This document shows, one piece after another, positions 26,129 through 34,268 of a stretch of 64,000 bases of DNA. Under the pieces are notes generated by a model. The model made no database searches. It had not been told where the DNA came from and saw only the letters and a program-made list of their open reading frames with translations. Source of the stretch: Marinirhabdus gelatinilytica (GTDB taxonomy: Bacteria; Bacteroidota; Bacteroidia; Flavobacteriales; Flavobacteriaceae); the NCBI RefSeq assembly GCF_003353425.1, contig NZ_QRAO01000001.1, positions 1,116,001 to 1,180,000 of the forward strand, written 5' to 3'. Position numbers and translations under genes: made by a program. The stretch's first letter is position 1. Each line of letters opens with the position of its first letter.

Positions 26129-26419
26129 TCATAAATTTATAATGATAAATATTATACTGGTAAGAACACTGAGGATTAAAATATTGAATTGTATTTTTCC
26201 TTTTTGCTGTGCTAAGACGGCACCGTTAAATCCCATACATAAAATAACGACTAAAAAAAGTTCAATGATTTGAAAATTTCTTGATAAATCATTGTTCATT
26301 AATATCAACATTGCGGCTATAGAACCTATACAGCTTTGACCAATGATAGCTATAGTAGCATATCCATATAGTCCAGATATATATTCAGTTAAAAGCGATT
26401 TATACATTTTTGAAATCAT
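26129..26419 (-). CDS. Small integral membrane protein (hypothetical)
   Basis: A 96-residue protein with three hydrophobic helices (about 17-39, 49-68 and 75-95). I see no family motif. It contains two cysteines in or near helices (QSCIGS and VILCMGFNG). It is co-directional with the cupin gene and the respiratory cluster upstream, 82 bases away. It may be an accessory subunit, but nothing in the sequence proves it. Confidence 0.55.
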   Translation of the reverse strand: MISKMYKSLLTEYISGLYGYATIAIIGQSCIGSIAAMLILMNNDLSRNFQIIELFLVVILCMGFNGAVLAQQKGKIQFNILILSVLTSIIFIIINL

Positions 26420-26501
26420 AATTAATCTTATTTATAGTTAAAAATCATTATTGGTTAAGTAGTTTTTTTAATTTTTGATTGACTATTCGGATGTTCTTAT
26501 T

Positions 26502-26843
26502 CTAAGAAGTTCTAATGTTTTGCACGCGATTCACATTATCTTTCTTAGAAAGTGATAAGCGAACAATACTGTCTTTATTCGCTTTTAAATCGTGAGGTAC
26601 GTCACCTTCAAGTGCGATGAGATTTCCTTCGGGTAAATGATGTTTGACTCCATTGACACCAAAATCTATGGATCCCTTGAAAACTTCCACAACAATGGGA
26701 AATGGCGTTTTATGCTCCTTCATTATGTGACCTTTTTTAAATGCAATTCTTATTTCTTTAGACATTTCTGTCTCCATCAAGACATCTATTTTTGGCTTGC
26801 TGTCGCTATATGTTAAAGCTTTGGTAAGTGATGCTGTTTTCAT
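26502..26843 (-). CDS. Small cupin-domain protein
   Basis: A 113-residue single-domain cupin. The first cupin motif region is FKKGHIMKEHKTPFPIVVEVFKGSI, with H residues and E that could bind metal, and the second is IALEGDVPHDLKANKDSI with the conserved P-H. The family binds Fe, Mn or Zn and often pairs with haemoglobins in nitrosative-stress loci. It lies 12 bases after the truncated haemoglobin gene. Function inferred. Confidence 0.75.
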   Translation of the reverse strand: MKTASLTKALTYSDSKPKIDVLMETEMSKEIRIAFKKGHIMKEHKTPFPIVVEVFKGSIDFGVNGVKHHLPEGNLIALEGDVPHDLKANKDSIVRLSLSKKDNVNRVQNIRTS

Positions 26844-26855
26844 AAAAGTCAGTTT

Positions 26856-27221
26856 TTAAAAGGATTTATTATTTAGTTTAATTAAAAACATTTCAGCCAT
26901 TTTTTCAGCTCTCCATTTAGCTTCATCGGCAGCTTTGCCTTTAAAGTTTTCGTCTATTGAACTTTTGAAGAGTTGAAGCCAGCGATCAAAATGCTGCTCG
27001 TTAATGGGAAGTTTTCTGTGAGGCATAAAAGGTGAGCCTTTATATGCATATTCGTGTAACAGTACGGTCTGCCAAAAGCGGTACATCGTATCTAAATGTT
27101 GCGACCAGTTATCTTTAATAATTCCATTAAAAATAGGGCCTAAAAGATCATCTTTCCGCACTGCTGTGTAGAAGGTGTCTACCATTATTTCTATGTCTTT
27201 TCTATCTTTTATTTCTTTCAT
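26856..27221 (-). CDS. Group III truncated haemoglobin
   Basis: A 121-residue haem protein. Group III features are MVDTFYTAVRKDDLLGPIFN in helices A-B-E, the WSQHLDTMYRFWQTVLLHE segment, and a proximal histidine in the RKLPINEQHFDRWL region (helix F). Group III globins are linked to NO or O2 chemistry. It is encoded immediately downstream of the cbb3-type oxidase genes and a membrane Ig-like protein, with the cupin following, a set that suggests NO handling or low-oxygen respiration. Confidence 0.88.
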   Translation of the reverse strand: MKEIKDRKDIEIMVDTFYTAVRKDDLLGPIFNGIIKDNWSQHLDTMYRFWQTVLLHEYAYKGSPFMPHRKLPINEQHFDRWLQLFKSSIDENFKGKAADEAKWRAEKMAEMFLIKLNNKSF

Positions 27222-27644
27222 TTAAAAAAACGATTTGTATGTCCCAATGGTCCAGTGCGTTATAAAATAAAAGATAGCAAAGCCCACAAAAGCTATTATG
27301 CAAGCCCAAACCCAAGAGGGCACAGCTTTTGGTGTTTCTGAACCACGAATAATAAATGATTCTGATGTTTCACTACCATAAGCGTTAATGGTAATCGCTG
27401 TATTAGACTCTATTACCTCGTTGTCTTTTAGGCCAACGACAGCTATTTCTGGGCCGTTACGAACTTCAAAAGGAATGATTCGCACTCCCTCAACCCCCTT
27501 AGATGAGACCGCTTTGATTTTTAGCTGGTGTTTGCCATCCGGAATTTTTGTTGTATCCAAAATTAATTTGACGGGTGGTTCAAATTCTCCAAAGGGAATT
27601 TTCTCACCATCTAAAAAAACAGTTACCTTTCTTTTATTTTCCAT
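27222..27644 (-). CDS. Membrane-anchored Ig-like accessory protein of the cbb3-type cluster
   Basis: A 140-residue protein with an N-terminal beta-sandwich (about 1-95) of bacterial Ig-like type: TVFLDGEKIPFGEFEPPVKLILDTTKIPDGKHQLKIKAV, which is the usual DG.H.L pattern. A C-terminal membrane helix follows (about 110-131), so the beta domain is held at the membrane. It abuts the haemoglobin gene on one side (stop at 27222, haemoglobin start at 27221) and overlaps the lipoprotein stop by one base. It probably belongs to the oxidase complex or its assembly, as CcoH-like proteins do, but is not a CcoH homologue by eye. Confidence 0.6.
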   Translation of the reverse strand: MENKRKVTVFLDGEKIPFGEFEPPVKLILDTTKIPDGKHQLKIKAVSSKGVEGVRIIPFEVRNGPEIAVVGLKDNEVIESNTAITINAYGSETSESFIIRGSETPKAVPSWVWACIIAFVGFAIFYFITHWTIGTYKSFF

Positions 27645-27928
27645 CAGTCTGTGAGATTATTTTCATTTACCACTAGGTTTTTTATGTGGTCTTTATTTTT
27701 TTCTTTCGGCTTTATCAAGTATTTAATGCTCATTATTAACGTAAATCCTACTATGATAATAGCGACGAACATAATAATATAATCTAAGTTGCCGTCTGGA
27801 CCTTGACCGTGGGTAATATTCTCAAAACCTTTAGGTTGGTTATTCTCACATACAGGGCACCCCACCATTACAAAACTTATAAAAATTGTTATAGATGTTA
27901 GAAGTGTCTTTTTTATTTTTTGAGGCAT
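27644..27928 (-). CDS. Small lipoprotein/membrane protein in the cbb3-type cluster
   Basis: A 94-residue protein from the ATG at 27928, chosen because it creates a clean lipoprotein signal (helix 8-22, lipobox MVGC with C24); an ATG at 28021 would add 31 residues and bury it. It has a second cysteine soon after (CPVCEN, C24/C27), a GFENITHGQGPDGNLDYI stretch and one membrane helix (about 51-70), then a charged tail. It resembles small proteins between CcoO-type and assembly genes in Bacteroidetes. Function unknown. Confidence 0.55.
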   Translation of the reverse strand: MPQKIKKTLLTSITIFISFVMVGCPVCENNQPKGFENITHGQGPDGNLDYIIMFVAIIIVGFTLIMSIKYLIKPKEKNKDHIKNLVVNENNLTD

Positions 27929-28023
27929 AATTTTTTCTGAAATATTGCATAGTTGTTTAAAATTTCCGAAGAAAACAGTAAACGTTTTCTCAATGCGTAC
28001 TTGTCTATTTTTTGTCTCCATAA

Positions 28024-29025
28024 TTATTGTACTTGTGAAATTGAATCTCGTAATCGTGTTATAGTTTCAATAGGAACTTTAGGTGCGTTGTTTCCCCAAT
28101 TGGAGCGTTCGTGGTCTGCAATGGCTTTAATTTCTTCATCGGTTAATTGGTCTGCAAAGGATTGCATCACTCCATATTCTTTACGTGCATCATATCCCAG
28201 TAAAATAATTTTAATAAGCGTTTCCGGGTTTTTATCATTCACAATGAGACTTCCTGCCAATGGAGGAAATGCTCCCTTTACACCACGACCAGTTGATTGA
28301 TGACAAGCCGCACAATTGTTTTGATATAGACTGGCGCCTGCTGAACTTTCTGAATTTGTTCCTGTCTCATTTATACCTATATCTTTTGGCAATGCCGGTA
28401 TAAATTCTGGTGGTACTGCATCTTCCATTGAAAATTGCTGTAAACTTTTTAAATAGGCCACAAGATCTAAAGCTTCTTCATTTGCTACTAACACATCGCT
28501 TCCTTCCATTTTTGTTATTCCACGAGGTAAGGTCACATCGTCCTCTTTAATATAAGAGGTGTCTGTTACTCTAAATAGCCACGAATAACTGGGCATTATT
28601 GAGGCTTCTACGACCAAGCGAGGGTTGTATAGGTGCAACAAGTGCCACTGGTCGCTGGGTTGTCTAGTGCCAATATCTGTAAGATCTGGACCCGTTCGTT
28701 CACTTCCCAATAGGGAAGGGGACTGCCGCCAGACGTCCATTCGTTGTTTACTATAATAATAGTCTGAGGCCATTGACGGTCTATCACCCCACACAGCATC
28801 CATCTCAATATTTCTTACTTGTTGCGTGTGGCAGGCTACACAACCTTCCGAAATGTAAACGTGAAGCCCTTTTTTTTCAGAAATAGTTAAGTCTAACTGC
28901 CCTGGGATGGGTTCATATTCTTGCATTTGGTATGCGGGAATAATCGCAACACCAATACTGAGTACTACAAAAACTATGAGAGAAAGCAGTACGAGATTTT
29001 TATGATCTTTATGTAAGTTCAACAT
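28024..29025 (-). CDS. ccoO: Fused CcoO/CcoP-like di-haem cytochrome c subunit
   Basis: A 333-residue membrane-anchored cytochrome c. One helix (about 12-30) is followed by a CcoO-like domain with the first haem site CVACH (C62, C65, H66) and the characteristic RPSMASDYYY and RTGPDLTDIG regions. A second cytochrome c domain (about 225-325) has CAACH (C238, C241, H242). This fuses the mono-haem CcoO with one CcoP-like haem, in place of the separate two-haem CcoP. It would feed electrons to the CcoN subunit encoded 37 bases upstream. Confidence 0.88.
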   Translation of the reverse strand: MLNLHKDHKNLVLLSLIVFVVLSIGVAIIPAYQMQEYEPIPGQLDLTISEKKGLHVYISEGCVACHTQQVRNIEMDAVWGDRPSMASDYYYSKQRMDVWRQSPSLLGSERTGPDLTDIGTRQPSDQWHLLHLYNPRLVVEASIMPSYSWLFRVTDTSYIKEDDVTLPRGITKMEGSDVLVANEEALDLVAYLKSLQQFSMEDAVPPEFIPALPKDIGINETGTNSESSAGASLYQNNCAACHQSTGRGVKGAFPPLAGSLIVNDKNPETLIKIILLGYDARKEYGVMQSFADQLTDEEIKAIADHERSNWGNNAPKVPIETITRLRDSISQVQ

Positions 29026-29062
29026 AAGTTATTTTTGTTATAATGCTGTTTCTAAATATTAT

Positions 29063-30820
29063 TTATAGTTCGCTTTGTGAATAGTTCCGAAGCAATGTTC
29101 CCACTGGTTTTTTCTTTCGAATCATTAAATAGAAATTATAACCAAAGATGAGATGAGAAATAAACATAAGTGAACCGCCCACGGCACGCCAAACCCAATA
29201 ATTTTCCATAAGTATTACAGATTCTATAAACGGATTGCCCTCAATCCAACTCAAGCCTTTTAGAGTCCCGCCTGCCATAAGTGAGACCATATAGGCAATT
29301 AGCCCAATGAATGCTAACCAAAAGTGACTTCCTACAAGATATTGGGGTGGTTCTTTGCCAGTTATTTTAGGCAGTAATGCATAGACACACGCCCACATTA
29401 AAAATGTGATAATGCCGTACATTGTCATATGCGAGTGCGCCACATTAAAATCTGTAAAATGCCATAGGTAGTTTGTGAATCGAAATGCTTGAAAACTTCC
29501 CTGTACAGATCCCACAAAGTAGAACACAACGCCCACCAAAAAGAAAGGAAGTACATAGCTTTTTGATATATGATTCCAACTGCCACGCATCGTCATTAAA
29601 AAGTTTGTGGTACCTGCAAACACGGGAATAAACATTCCCGCACTAAAAACAATGGCAACCGTTTGTAACCACCACGGTAATGGGCTAAATACAAAATGGT
29701 GCGTTCCTATAAGGGTGTAAAAAAGCATTTGAGTCCAGAATGCCAAGACTCCTAATGAATAGGAATAAATAGGTTTATTAAGTGACGATGGAAGAAAGTA
29801 GTAAACCAGCCCTAAAGTGAAGGTCATAAACCACATTCCCACACCCTGGTGCATATAATAGCCCTGAATTACGGTTTCACCCAGCCCATCTTGATATGAT
29901 GGGAAATACCCGATAATGGTCAATATAATTGTCCAAACAAGAGAGGCAAGTATAAACCAGTTTGAGATGTAAATTTCTGAAATTTTACGCATTGCAACTG
30001 TTTTATAAAAATTGAAAAACGTGATGATAATACCAATTGCAAAAAGTGCCATAATAGGCCAGATATATTCTCGGTATTCTCCACCACCATTATTTACTCC
30101 TGCCATAAGAAAGAGATTGCCTAAAAAAACACTTAAGTTGATGAGCCAAAAAGCAATTTTAGACCAGGCATAACTAACAATTTCTCGATTTGACGTCCTG
30201 CAAATAACATAATGTCCCAGCCCTATCATTGCCAGTGAAGCCCAACCCCAAAAAACAGTATTCGTATGCACCGGACGCAAGCGACCAAAGGATAACCAGC
30301 TGCTAGTGTCCATTTCTGGCCAGATAAACTTCATCCCTAAATATTGTCCCACAAGAGTGCCAAAGATGAGCCAAAATGCTGAGGCTCCGATATACCAGAT
30401 TACAATTTGTTTAAGCTCTTCAGAAATTTTAATTTTTATGGTGGACCGTGCTTTTTCATCAAATAGTGGGTTTTTTGGGTTTATAATTTTTTTTATGAAG
30501 CCACTATTTTTAGAAGATATTTTAGTGAGTTCTGCTTGCTTCTGAGTCACTTGAAAGCCCTGCCTACGCAATTCTAAAATTTTATCTACCTCTTCTTTGT
30601 CAAGATTGACGAGTCTTCTTTCAAATTCTTCTTCGGTTAGGTCTTTTGTGTTTTTAGTTAAAAGATCTGCATAAATATTTAGTCTTTTTATAAAAATGAA
30701 AAGCCCTAAAAAAACAACAATAAAAATTAAGACTATTGTACCAATGACACCAGGACTTGAAAGCCAATTTTCAGTGGTTACCTCTGTGGTTTGAATAATA
30801 AATGAGAGCGTGTTTTTCAT
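29063..30820 (-). CDS. ccoN: cbb3-type cytochrome oxidase catalytic subunit with an N-terminal extension
   Basis: A 585-residue haem-copper oxidase subunit with about 12 core helices. Key segments are RPVHTNTVFWGW and HFTDFNVAHSHMTMYG (haem histidines), GTHHFVFSPLPWW (CuB histidines) and the YSYSLGVLAFW helix with the tyrosine equivalent to the cbb3 cross-linked one. Before the core lie an extra membrane helix (about 25-45) and a charged coiled linker (about 55-120), not seen in standard CcoN. It reduces O2 at low oxygen. A NO-reductase (NorB) was considered because of nearby NO-type genes, but the cbb3 tyrosine region argues against it. Confidence 0.88.
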   Translation of the reverse strand: MKNTLSFIIQTTEVTTENWLSSPGVIGTIVLIFIVVFLGLFIFIKRLNIYADLLTKNTKDLTEEEFERRLVNLDKEEVDKILELRRQGFQVTQKQAELTKISSKNSGFIKKIINPKNPLFDEKARSTIKIKISEELKQIVIWYIGASAFWLIFGTLVGQYLGMKFIWPEMDTSSWLSFGRLRPVHTNTVFWGWASLAMIGLGHYVICRTSNREIVSYAWSKIAFWLINLSVFLGNLFLMAGVNNGGGEYREYIWPIMALFAIGIIITFFNFYKTVAMRKISEIYISNWFILASLVWTIILTIIGYFPSYQDGLGETVIQGYYMHQGVGMWFMTFTLGLVYYFLPSSLNKPIYSYSLGVLAFWTQMLFYTLIGTHHFVFSPLPWWLQTVAIVFSAGMFIPVFAGTTNFLMTMRGSWNHISKSYVLPFFLVGVVFYFVGSVQGSFQAFRFTNYLWHFTDFNVAHSHMTMYGIITFLMWACVYALLPKITGKEPPQYLVGSHFWLAFIGLIAYMVSLMAGGTLKGLSWIEGNPFIESVILMENYWVWRAVGGSLMFISHLIFGYNFYLMIRKKKPVGTLLRNYSQSEL

Positions 30821-30866
30821 ATTATAGATATAAAGACCTTTTTATCTTATTTTATATTAATTTTTT

Positions 30867-31301
30867 TTATTGTTTGAGTACCGTTAGTCCTAAATTCAAA
30901 TCCTTAGCTACCTTTAGAAGGGTGGAGGATTGTAGCGTTTCATTCAGTTGATTCCTGATTATCACAAATTTTTCGTGCATAGGACAGGGTTCATTCTCAT
31001 TACATTTTTCTAGTCCTAGCGCACAGCCATCAAATAACTGATTGCCATCTATGGCTAGCACAATTTGTTTAATACTTGTTTTTTCTAAGCGTACTTTCTC
31101 TATTTCAAAACCTCCATTTGGTCCTTTAGTAGAATTAACAATATTTGCTTTCGCAAGAATTTGCAAAATCTTAGCTGTAAACGCCGTTGGAGAATTAGTA
31201 GCTGCGGCAATTTCTTTTAAGCTAACTCGTTCTCCTCGTTGCGATTTTTGTGCAATGAAAAGAGTCGCTTTGATACCGTACTCACAACTTTTTGAAAACA
31301 T
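30867..31301 (-). CDS. Rrf2 family iron-sulfur regulator of the oxidase/haemoglobin cluster
   Basis: A 144-residue transcription factor. The N-terminal winged helix (FSKSCEYGIKATLFIAQKSQ ... SLKEIAAATNSPTAFTAKILQ) is that of Rrf2 proteins (IscR, NsrR). The C-terminal half has three cysteines, C93, C100 and C106 (C-x6-C-x5-C), close to the Fe-S ligands of NsrR/IscR. It lies 46 bases upstream of ccoN on the same strand, and a perfect inverted repeat lies just upstream of its start. I infer NO- or Fe-S-responsive control of the respiratory genes. Confidence 0.88.
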   Translation of the reverse strand: MFSKSCEYGIKATLFIAQKSQRGERVSLKEIAAATNSPTAFTAKILQILAKANIVNSTKGPNGGFEIEKVRLEKTSIKQIVLAIDGNQLFDGCALGLEKCNENEPCPMHEKFVIIRNQLNETLQSSTLLKVAKDLNLGLTVLKQ

Positions 31302-31331
31302 TTACTTCTGGTTTGCTGGGACAAAGATAAC

Positions 31332-31373
31332 GAAAAATATAATTCGGATATAAATGTCCGAATTATATTTTTC
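31332..31373. promoter_or_regulatory. Perfect 17-bp inverted repeat upstream of the Rrf2 gene
   Basis: GAAAAATATAATTCGGA (31332-31348) is mirrored exactly by TCCGAATTATATTTTTC (31357-31373) with 8 bases between. It ends 31 bases before the Rrf2 start codon, the place for an autoregulatory operator overlapping the promoter. The arm pattern ATTCGGA-N8-TCCGAAT is not one I can match to a known Rrf2 site. Confidence 0.65.
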
Positions 31374-31401
31374 TATCAAATTTTTATAATCGAAGAACCA
31401 A

Positions 31402-31749
31402 TTATTTATTCAAAAGTTTTTGTAATACAACTGCTTGATTATGTTCTGTATCCTTCGCTCCATAGAGTAGGGTGACTCTTTGATTTTGAGCTTTATTCTT
31501 GATTTCGTCAAGGTCAGTGGTTTTACCTTCAAGTTCTTTACGGTACTTTTTTTCGAATTCGGTAAATTTATCGGTATCGTGATCAAACCATTTACGAAGC
31601 TTTTCCGTGGGTGCGACATCCTTATTCCAATCGTCTAGGGCAGCATCTTCTTTAGACACACCTCTTGGCCAGAGGCGGTCGACCAAAATACGATAACCAT
31701 CATTCTCTGAAGGCTCTTCGTAAATTCGTTTTATTTTTATTTTTTTCAC
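31402..31749 (-). CDS. DUF488 family protein
   Basis: A 115-residue protein of the DUF488 family: KIKRIYEEPSENDGYRILVDRLWPRGVSKEDAALDDWNKDVAPTEKLRKWF covers its hallmark R.LVDRLWPRG and D.W...VAPS.ELR segments. The family is widespread; its biochemistry is unknown to me, with links to stress responses in some species. It sits next to the Rrf2 gene, and the promoter is likely in the 118-base gap on its right. Confidence 0.85.
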   Translation of the reverse strand: MKKIKIKRIYEEPSENDGYRILVDRLWPRGVSKEDAALDDWNKDVAPTEKLRKWFDHDTDKFTEFEKKYRKELEGKTTDLDEIKNKAQNQRVTLLYGAKDTEHNQAVVLQKLLNK

Positions 31750-31867
31750 GAGAAGTTAATGTTATAATCTTTCGTTAACAGAGCGTTATAAACAAAATTA
31801 TTAATGTTTACTTATTCACAAATATGCAACAATTACCGGTTATTATAATTTTAAGGTTTACGTAATT

Positions 31868-32242
31868 TTATTTTCCAACACCTTCCTGAGAAAGTTTGGC
31901 CAACGAAAATGCACCGATAGCCATTACCAAATCCCTTACCGCGACATCTACATATGTCCAGCTAAATATCAAGGTCAACGCGATCGCAGTTAACCAGGCC
32001 GAAACAACATAAGCACCTATCTTGGTTTTTGTCAATACAAGGATACCTGCAATAATTTCAATAACGCCCACTATCATCATAAATGTTGTAGACTCAAGAG
32101 GAAGCAATCCTGCTAATCCTTCGGAAATATATTGAGACCAATTGGTTAAAATATTAGTGAATTTGTCCAGTCCTGCAACAATTGGGACTAAACCAAAAGT
32201 GTATTTCAATAAGGTTTTTACAAATTGTACGTTCGAGTTCAT
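31868..32242 (-). CDS. DoxX-like small membrane protein
   Basis: A 124-residue protein with four membrane helices, similar to DoxX/MauE-type proteins: LKYTFGLVPIVAGLDKFTNIL near the start, then TFMMIVGVIEIIAGILVLT. DoxX-like proteins are linked to redox or quinone functions. It is transcribed away from the ECF sigma gene (start 32365, 123 bases apart), so the two may share a control region. Confidence 0.75.
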   Translation of the reverse strand: MNSNVQFVKTLLKYTFGLVPIVAGLDKFTNILTNWSQYISEGLAGLLPLESTTFMMIVGVIEIIAGILVLTKTKIGAYVVSAWLTAIALTLIFSWTYVDVAVRDLVMAIGAFSLAKLSQEGVGK

Positions 32243-32364
32243 CTTTTTGGTTTTTTAGGCATTAATAAATTGATTACACTCTTTTGATTGAAAACTTTAA
32301 AAAAGGATACAATATTTTGTAACTTTTTTCTCGATTCTTTATCTAAAACAAAAGAACTAGCCCA

Positions 32365-33036
32365 ATGGAAGCTATAAACATCAATGATTATAACAATCAA
32401 AAAATTAGTGAAGAACAAGTCATATCGCGCGTACTTGGTGGGGAAAAAGAACTCTTCGAGATACTGATAAAGCGCAATAATCAAAAATTGTATCGTATTA
32501 TCAGGGGATATTTAAAGGACGAAGCAGAAATTGAAGATGTGATGCAAAATACCTATTTAAAAGCTTTCTCCAAATTACATCAATTTAAATTGCAGTCTTC
32601 ATTTTCTACCTGGCTAATTCGCATAGGTATAAATAATTCATTGGCGCGAATAAAAGCAAAAGGAAAACTCTTGCATTTACTCCAGCAACCAGATAGCTTA
32701 AAGAGCAACACTATTTTCGAAATTCCCGATAACAGGCAATTAAATCCGCAGGACAAGATGATACAGAATGAGTCAAAGCGATTGTTGGAAAATGCAATAG
32801 ATAGTTTGGATGTTAAGTACAAAACGGTTTATATAATGAAAGAAATTGAAGAAATGAGTTTGAAAGAAGTAGCTACAGCTTTAGATTTAACCGTTGCCAA
32901 TGTGAAAATACGCTTACACCGCTCAAAAGATAAACTGAAAGATAAGCTTTATGAAGTGACGAATACTAAAGATATTTTTGAATTTGGTTTTAGTAGGTGC
33001 GATAGAATTACAGAAAACGTGATGAAGAACATATGA
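32365..33036 (+). CDS. ECF sigma factor in the stress cargo
   Basis: A 223-residue ECF sigma. Region 2 is FEILIKRNNQKLYRIIRGYLKDEAEIEDVMQNTYLKAF (about 30-75) with the STWLIRIGINNSLARIK helix; region 4 is SLDVKYKTVYIMKEIEEMSLKEVATALDLTVANVKIRLHRSK (about 140-185). About 30 extra residues at the C-terminus include a cysteine and could hold a zinc or anti-sigma contact. It lacks an adjacent anti-sigma gene. It lies divergently from the DoxX-like gene and 34 bases before a GNAT gene. Its targets are unknown. Confidence 0.88.
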   Translation: MEAININDYNNQKISEEQVISRVLGGEKELFEILIKRNNQKLYRIIRGYLKDEAEIEDVMQNTYLKAFSKLHQFKLQSSFSTWLIRIGINNSLARIKAKGKLLHLLQQPDSLKSNTIFEIPDNRQLNPQDKMIQNESKRLLENAIDSLDVKYKTVYIMKEIEEMSLKEVATALDLTVANVKIRLHRSKDKLKDKLYEVTNTKDIFEFGFSRCDRITENVMKNI

Positions 33037-33070
33037 ATTTTTACGGAAGGTTTATAAAATTACAAGTGTT

Positions 33071-33331
33071 ATGACAAAAATTGAAAAAGTAGATAACGGT
33101 AATAAAGGCCGTTTTATAATTTATGAAAATGATGAATTTGCTGGTGAATTGAAGTATAGTAGGCCTGAGAAATCAAAATTCAGTATTGACCATACAGCTG
33201 TTGAAAAGAAATTTGCTGGGAAAGGTTTAGGAAAGAAACTAGTAATAAATGCAGTTGAATACGCTAGAGAAAATCAATTGAAAATACTCCCACATTGTTC
33301 GTACGCAAAAAAGATTATTGAAAATTTATAA
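33071..33331 (+). CDS. Small GNAT-family acetyltransferase (NATD1/YjdJ-like)
   Basis: An 86-residue protein of the short GNAT subfamily: it has ENDEFAGELKYSR then IDHTAVEKKFAGKGLGKKLV, with the acetyl-CoA loop K-G-L-G-K-K, and ends in the H.S.AKKII segment seen in NATD1-type proteins (LPHCSYAKKIIENL). It is the whole domain of that subfamily. It follows the ECF sigma gene by 34 bases. Substrate unknown. Confidence 0.85.
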   Translation: MTKIEKVDNGNKGRFIIYENDEFAGELKYSRPEKSKFSIDHTAVEKKFAGKGLGKKLVINAVEYARENQLKILPHCSYAKKIIENL

Positions 33332-33350
33332 ATTAAATAAGATAGGTCAA

Positions 33351-33953
33351 TTAATGTGCTTCGTATTCTGGGCAATCCAGGCGTATATCCTGGTTAAATA
33401 ATTCTTTTTGAAGTAGGTCACAGTAATCAGCATCTTCATTTTTTTGGTAGAACTTACAGCCATAGCAAGTCCGCTGTACGGTTAATATTCCGCTTCTATT
33501 TAGCTTGTAAATCAGTTTGCTCATAGTCTCAAATAAATTTTCCAATTCATTTGGGTCAATAGTGTCGATTTGTTTTTTAAGCGGATTAGCAAAATCATAG
33601 ATTTCATCTACAGTTTTTGTTCCCAAATTTGTTAATGCAATTGAGTAGCTTCGGCTGTCCGAAGACGAAAAATCTTTCGCAATCATTCCTTTTCTATCTA
33701 GCACTCTTACGGCATCACTTATAGTAGGTTTGGTTACATTGAATTCTTTTGCAAGATGACTTACAATGCACAAATTTTGTTTGTGGTAGGCTATGAAAAT
33801 CAATATTTGGATTTGGATAGGACTTAAGCCCACCAACTTCGCTTTTTCCCACAACAAAACTTTAAATACTTCTGAAATCCGTTCCAATCCTGCAACGATC
33901 TTACTTGAAATATCCTTTTGTTGTTGTTCTGGGTTAAAGATGCTTTTTTTCAT
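33351..33953 (-). CDS. MarR-family regulator with a C-terminal four-cysteine tail
   Basis: A 200-residue regulator. Residues about 20-140 are a MarR winged helix: LSPIQIQILIFIAYHK, then HLAKEFNVTKPTISDAVRVLDRKGMIAK with the recognition helix and SSDSRSYSIALT wing. The last 40 residues carry C163, C166, C178 and C194 (C-x2-C-x11-C-x15-C), a likely zinc or iron-sulfur site that could make it redox-sensitive. A palindrome at 33983-33995 lies 30 bases upstream of its start, and two similar sites precede the neighbouring operons, suggesting that it controls all three. Confidence 0.82.
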   Translation of the reverse strand: MKKSIFNPEQQQKDISSKIVAGLERISEVFKVLLWEKAKLVGLSPIQIQILIFIAYHKQNLCIVSHLAKEFNVTKPTISDAVRVLDRKGMIAKDFSSSDSRSYSIALTNLGTKTVDEIYDFANPLKKQIDTIDPNELENLFETMSKLIYKLNRSGILTVQRTCYGCKFYQKNEDADYCDLLQKELFNQDIRLDCPEYEAH

Positions 33954-33976
33954 AAAAAAACCCGCCGTTTAGCGGG
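33954..33976 (-). terminator. Rho-independent terminator of the DUF2024 operon
   Basis: On the minus strand a CCCGC/GCGGG stem (33961-33965 with 33972-33976, loop of 6) is followed by seven Ts (33960-33954). It ends the 34001-34991 transcript. The T-run abuts the start codon of the MarR gene, so readthrough control of that gene is possible. Confidence 0.75.
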
Positions 33977-33982
33977 ATAAAG

Positions 33983-33995
33983 TTAGTAATCCTAA
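33983..33995. promoter_or_regulatory. Candidate MarR operator 1
   Basis: TTAGTAATCCTAA differs from the palindrome TTAGGAATCCTAA at one base. It lies 30 bases upstream of the MarR-type gene start, so it would allow autorepression. Confidence 0.55.
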
Positions 33996-34000
33996 TTTAA

Positions 34001-34264
34001 TTAGTTGCAATTTTCCATTTCAATTATGGCGTAGCCATTCTTTTTGATGGATTCAATCATTTCTTGTGTTGCATTTTCAATATGGCAAAAGCGACATTCC
34101 CCGGCAGTTAGCTCGCCAGTTGAAAATTGTTTGCTCTGTAAATAGTTCTTGCCAAAATCAAAAATAGTTTGCTCATCTTTTAGATCACGCGGAACCAAAA
34201 TATCAAAGTGCATTGTTTTGCCATCTTTACGTTGAACGTAGGTGTCCCAAATTGCAATTTTCAT
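34001..34264 (-). CDS. DUF2024 family protein
   Basis: An 87-residue protein matching DUF2024: MKIAIWDTYVQRKDGKTMHFDILVP at the start and GECRFCHIENATQEMIESIKKNGYAIIEMENC at the end. It carries three cysteines, including C-x2-C-H, so metal binding is possible. It lies 4 bases after the secreted-protein gene and is closed by a terminator. Function unknown. Confidence 0.85.
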   Translation of the reverse strand: MKIAIWDTYVQRKDGKTMHFDILVPRDLKDEQTIFDFGKNYLQSKQFSTGELTAGECRFCHIENATQEMIESIKKNGYAIIEMENCN

Positions 34265-34268
34265 CTTA

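Noticed and set aside
29063-30820. CcoN as a nitric-oxide reductase NorB
   Set aside because: The YSYSL tyrosine helix and the associated di-haem c subunit fit cbb3 oxidases; the acidic residues typical of NorB are not evident. NO reduction remains only a hypothesis.
31750-31867. Sigma-54 box before DUF488 (GG ... GC near 31830)
   Set aside because: Only 8 bases separate GG and GC, not the required 10.
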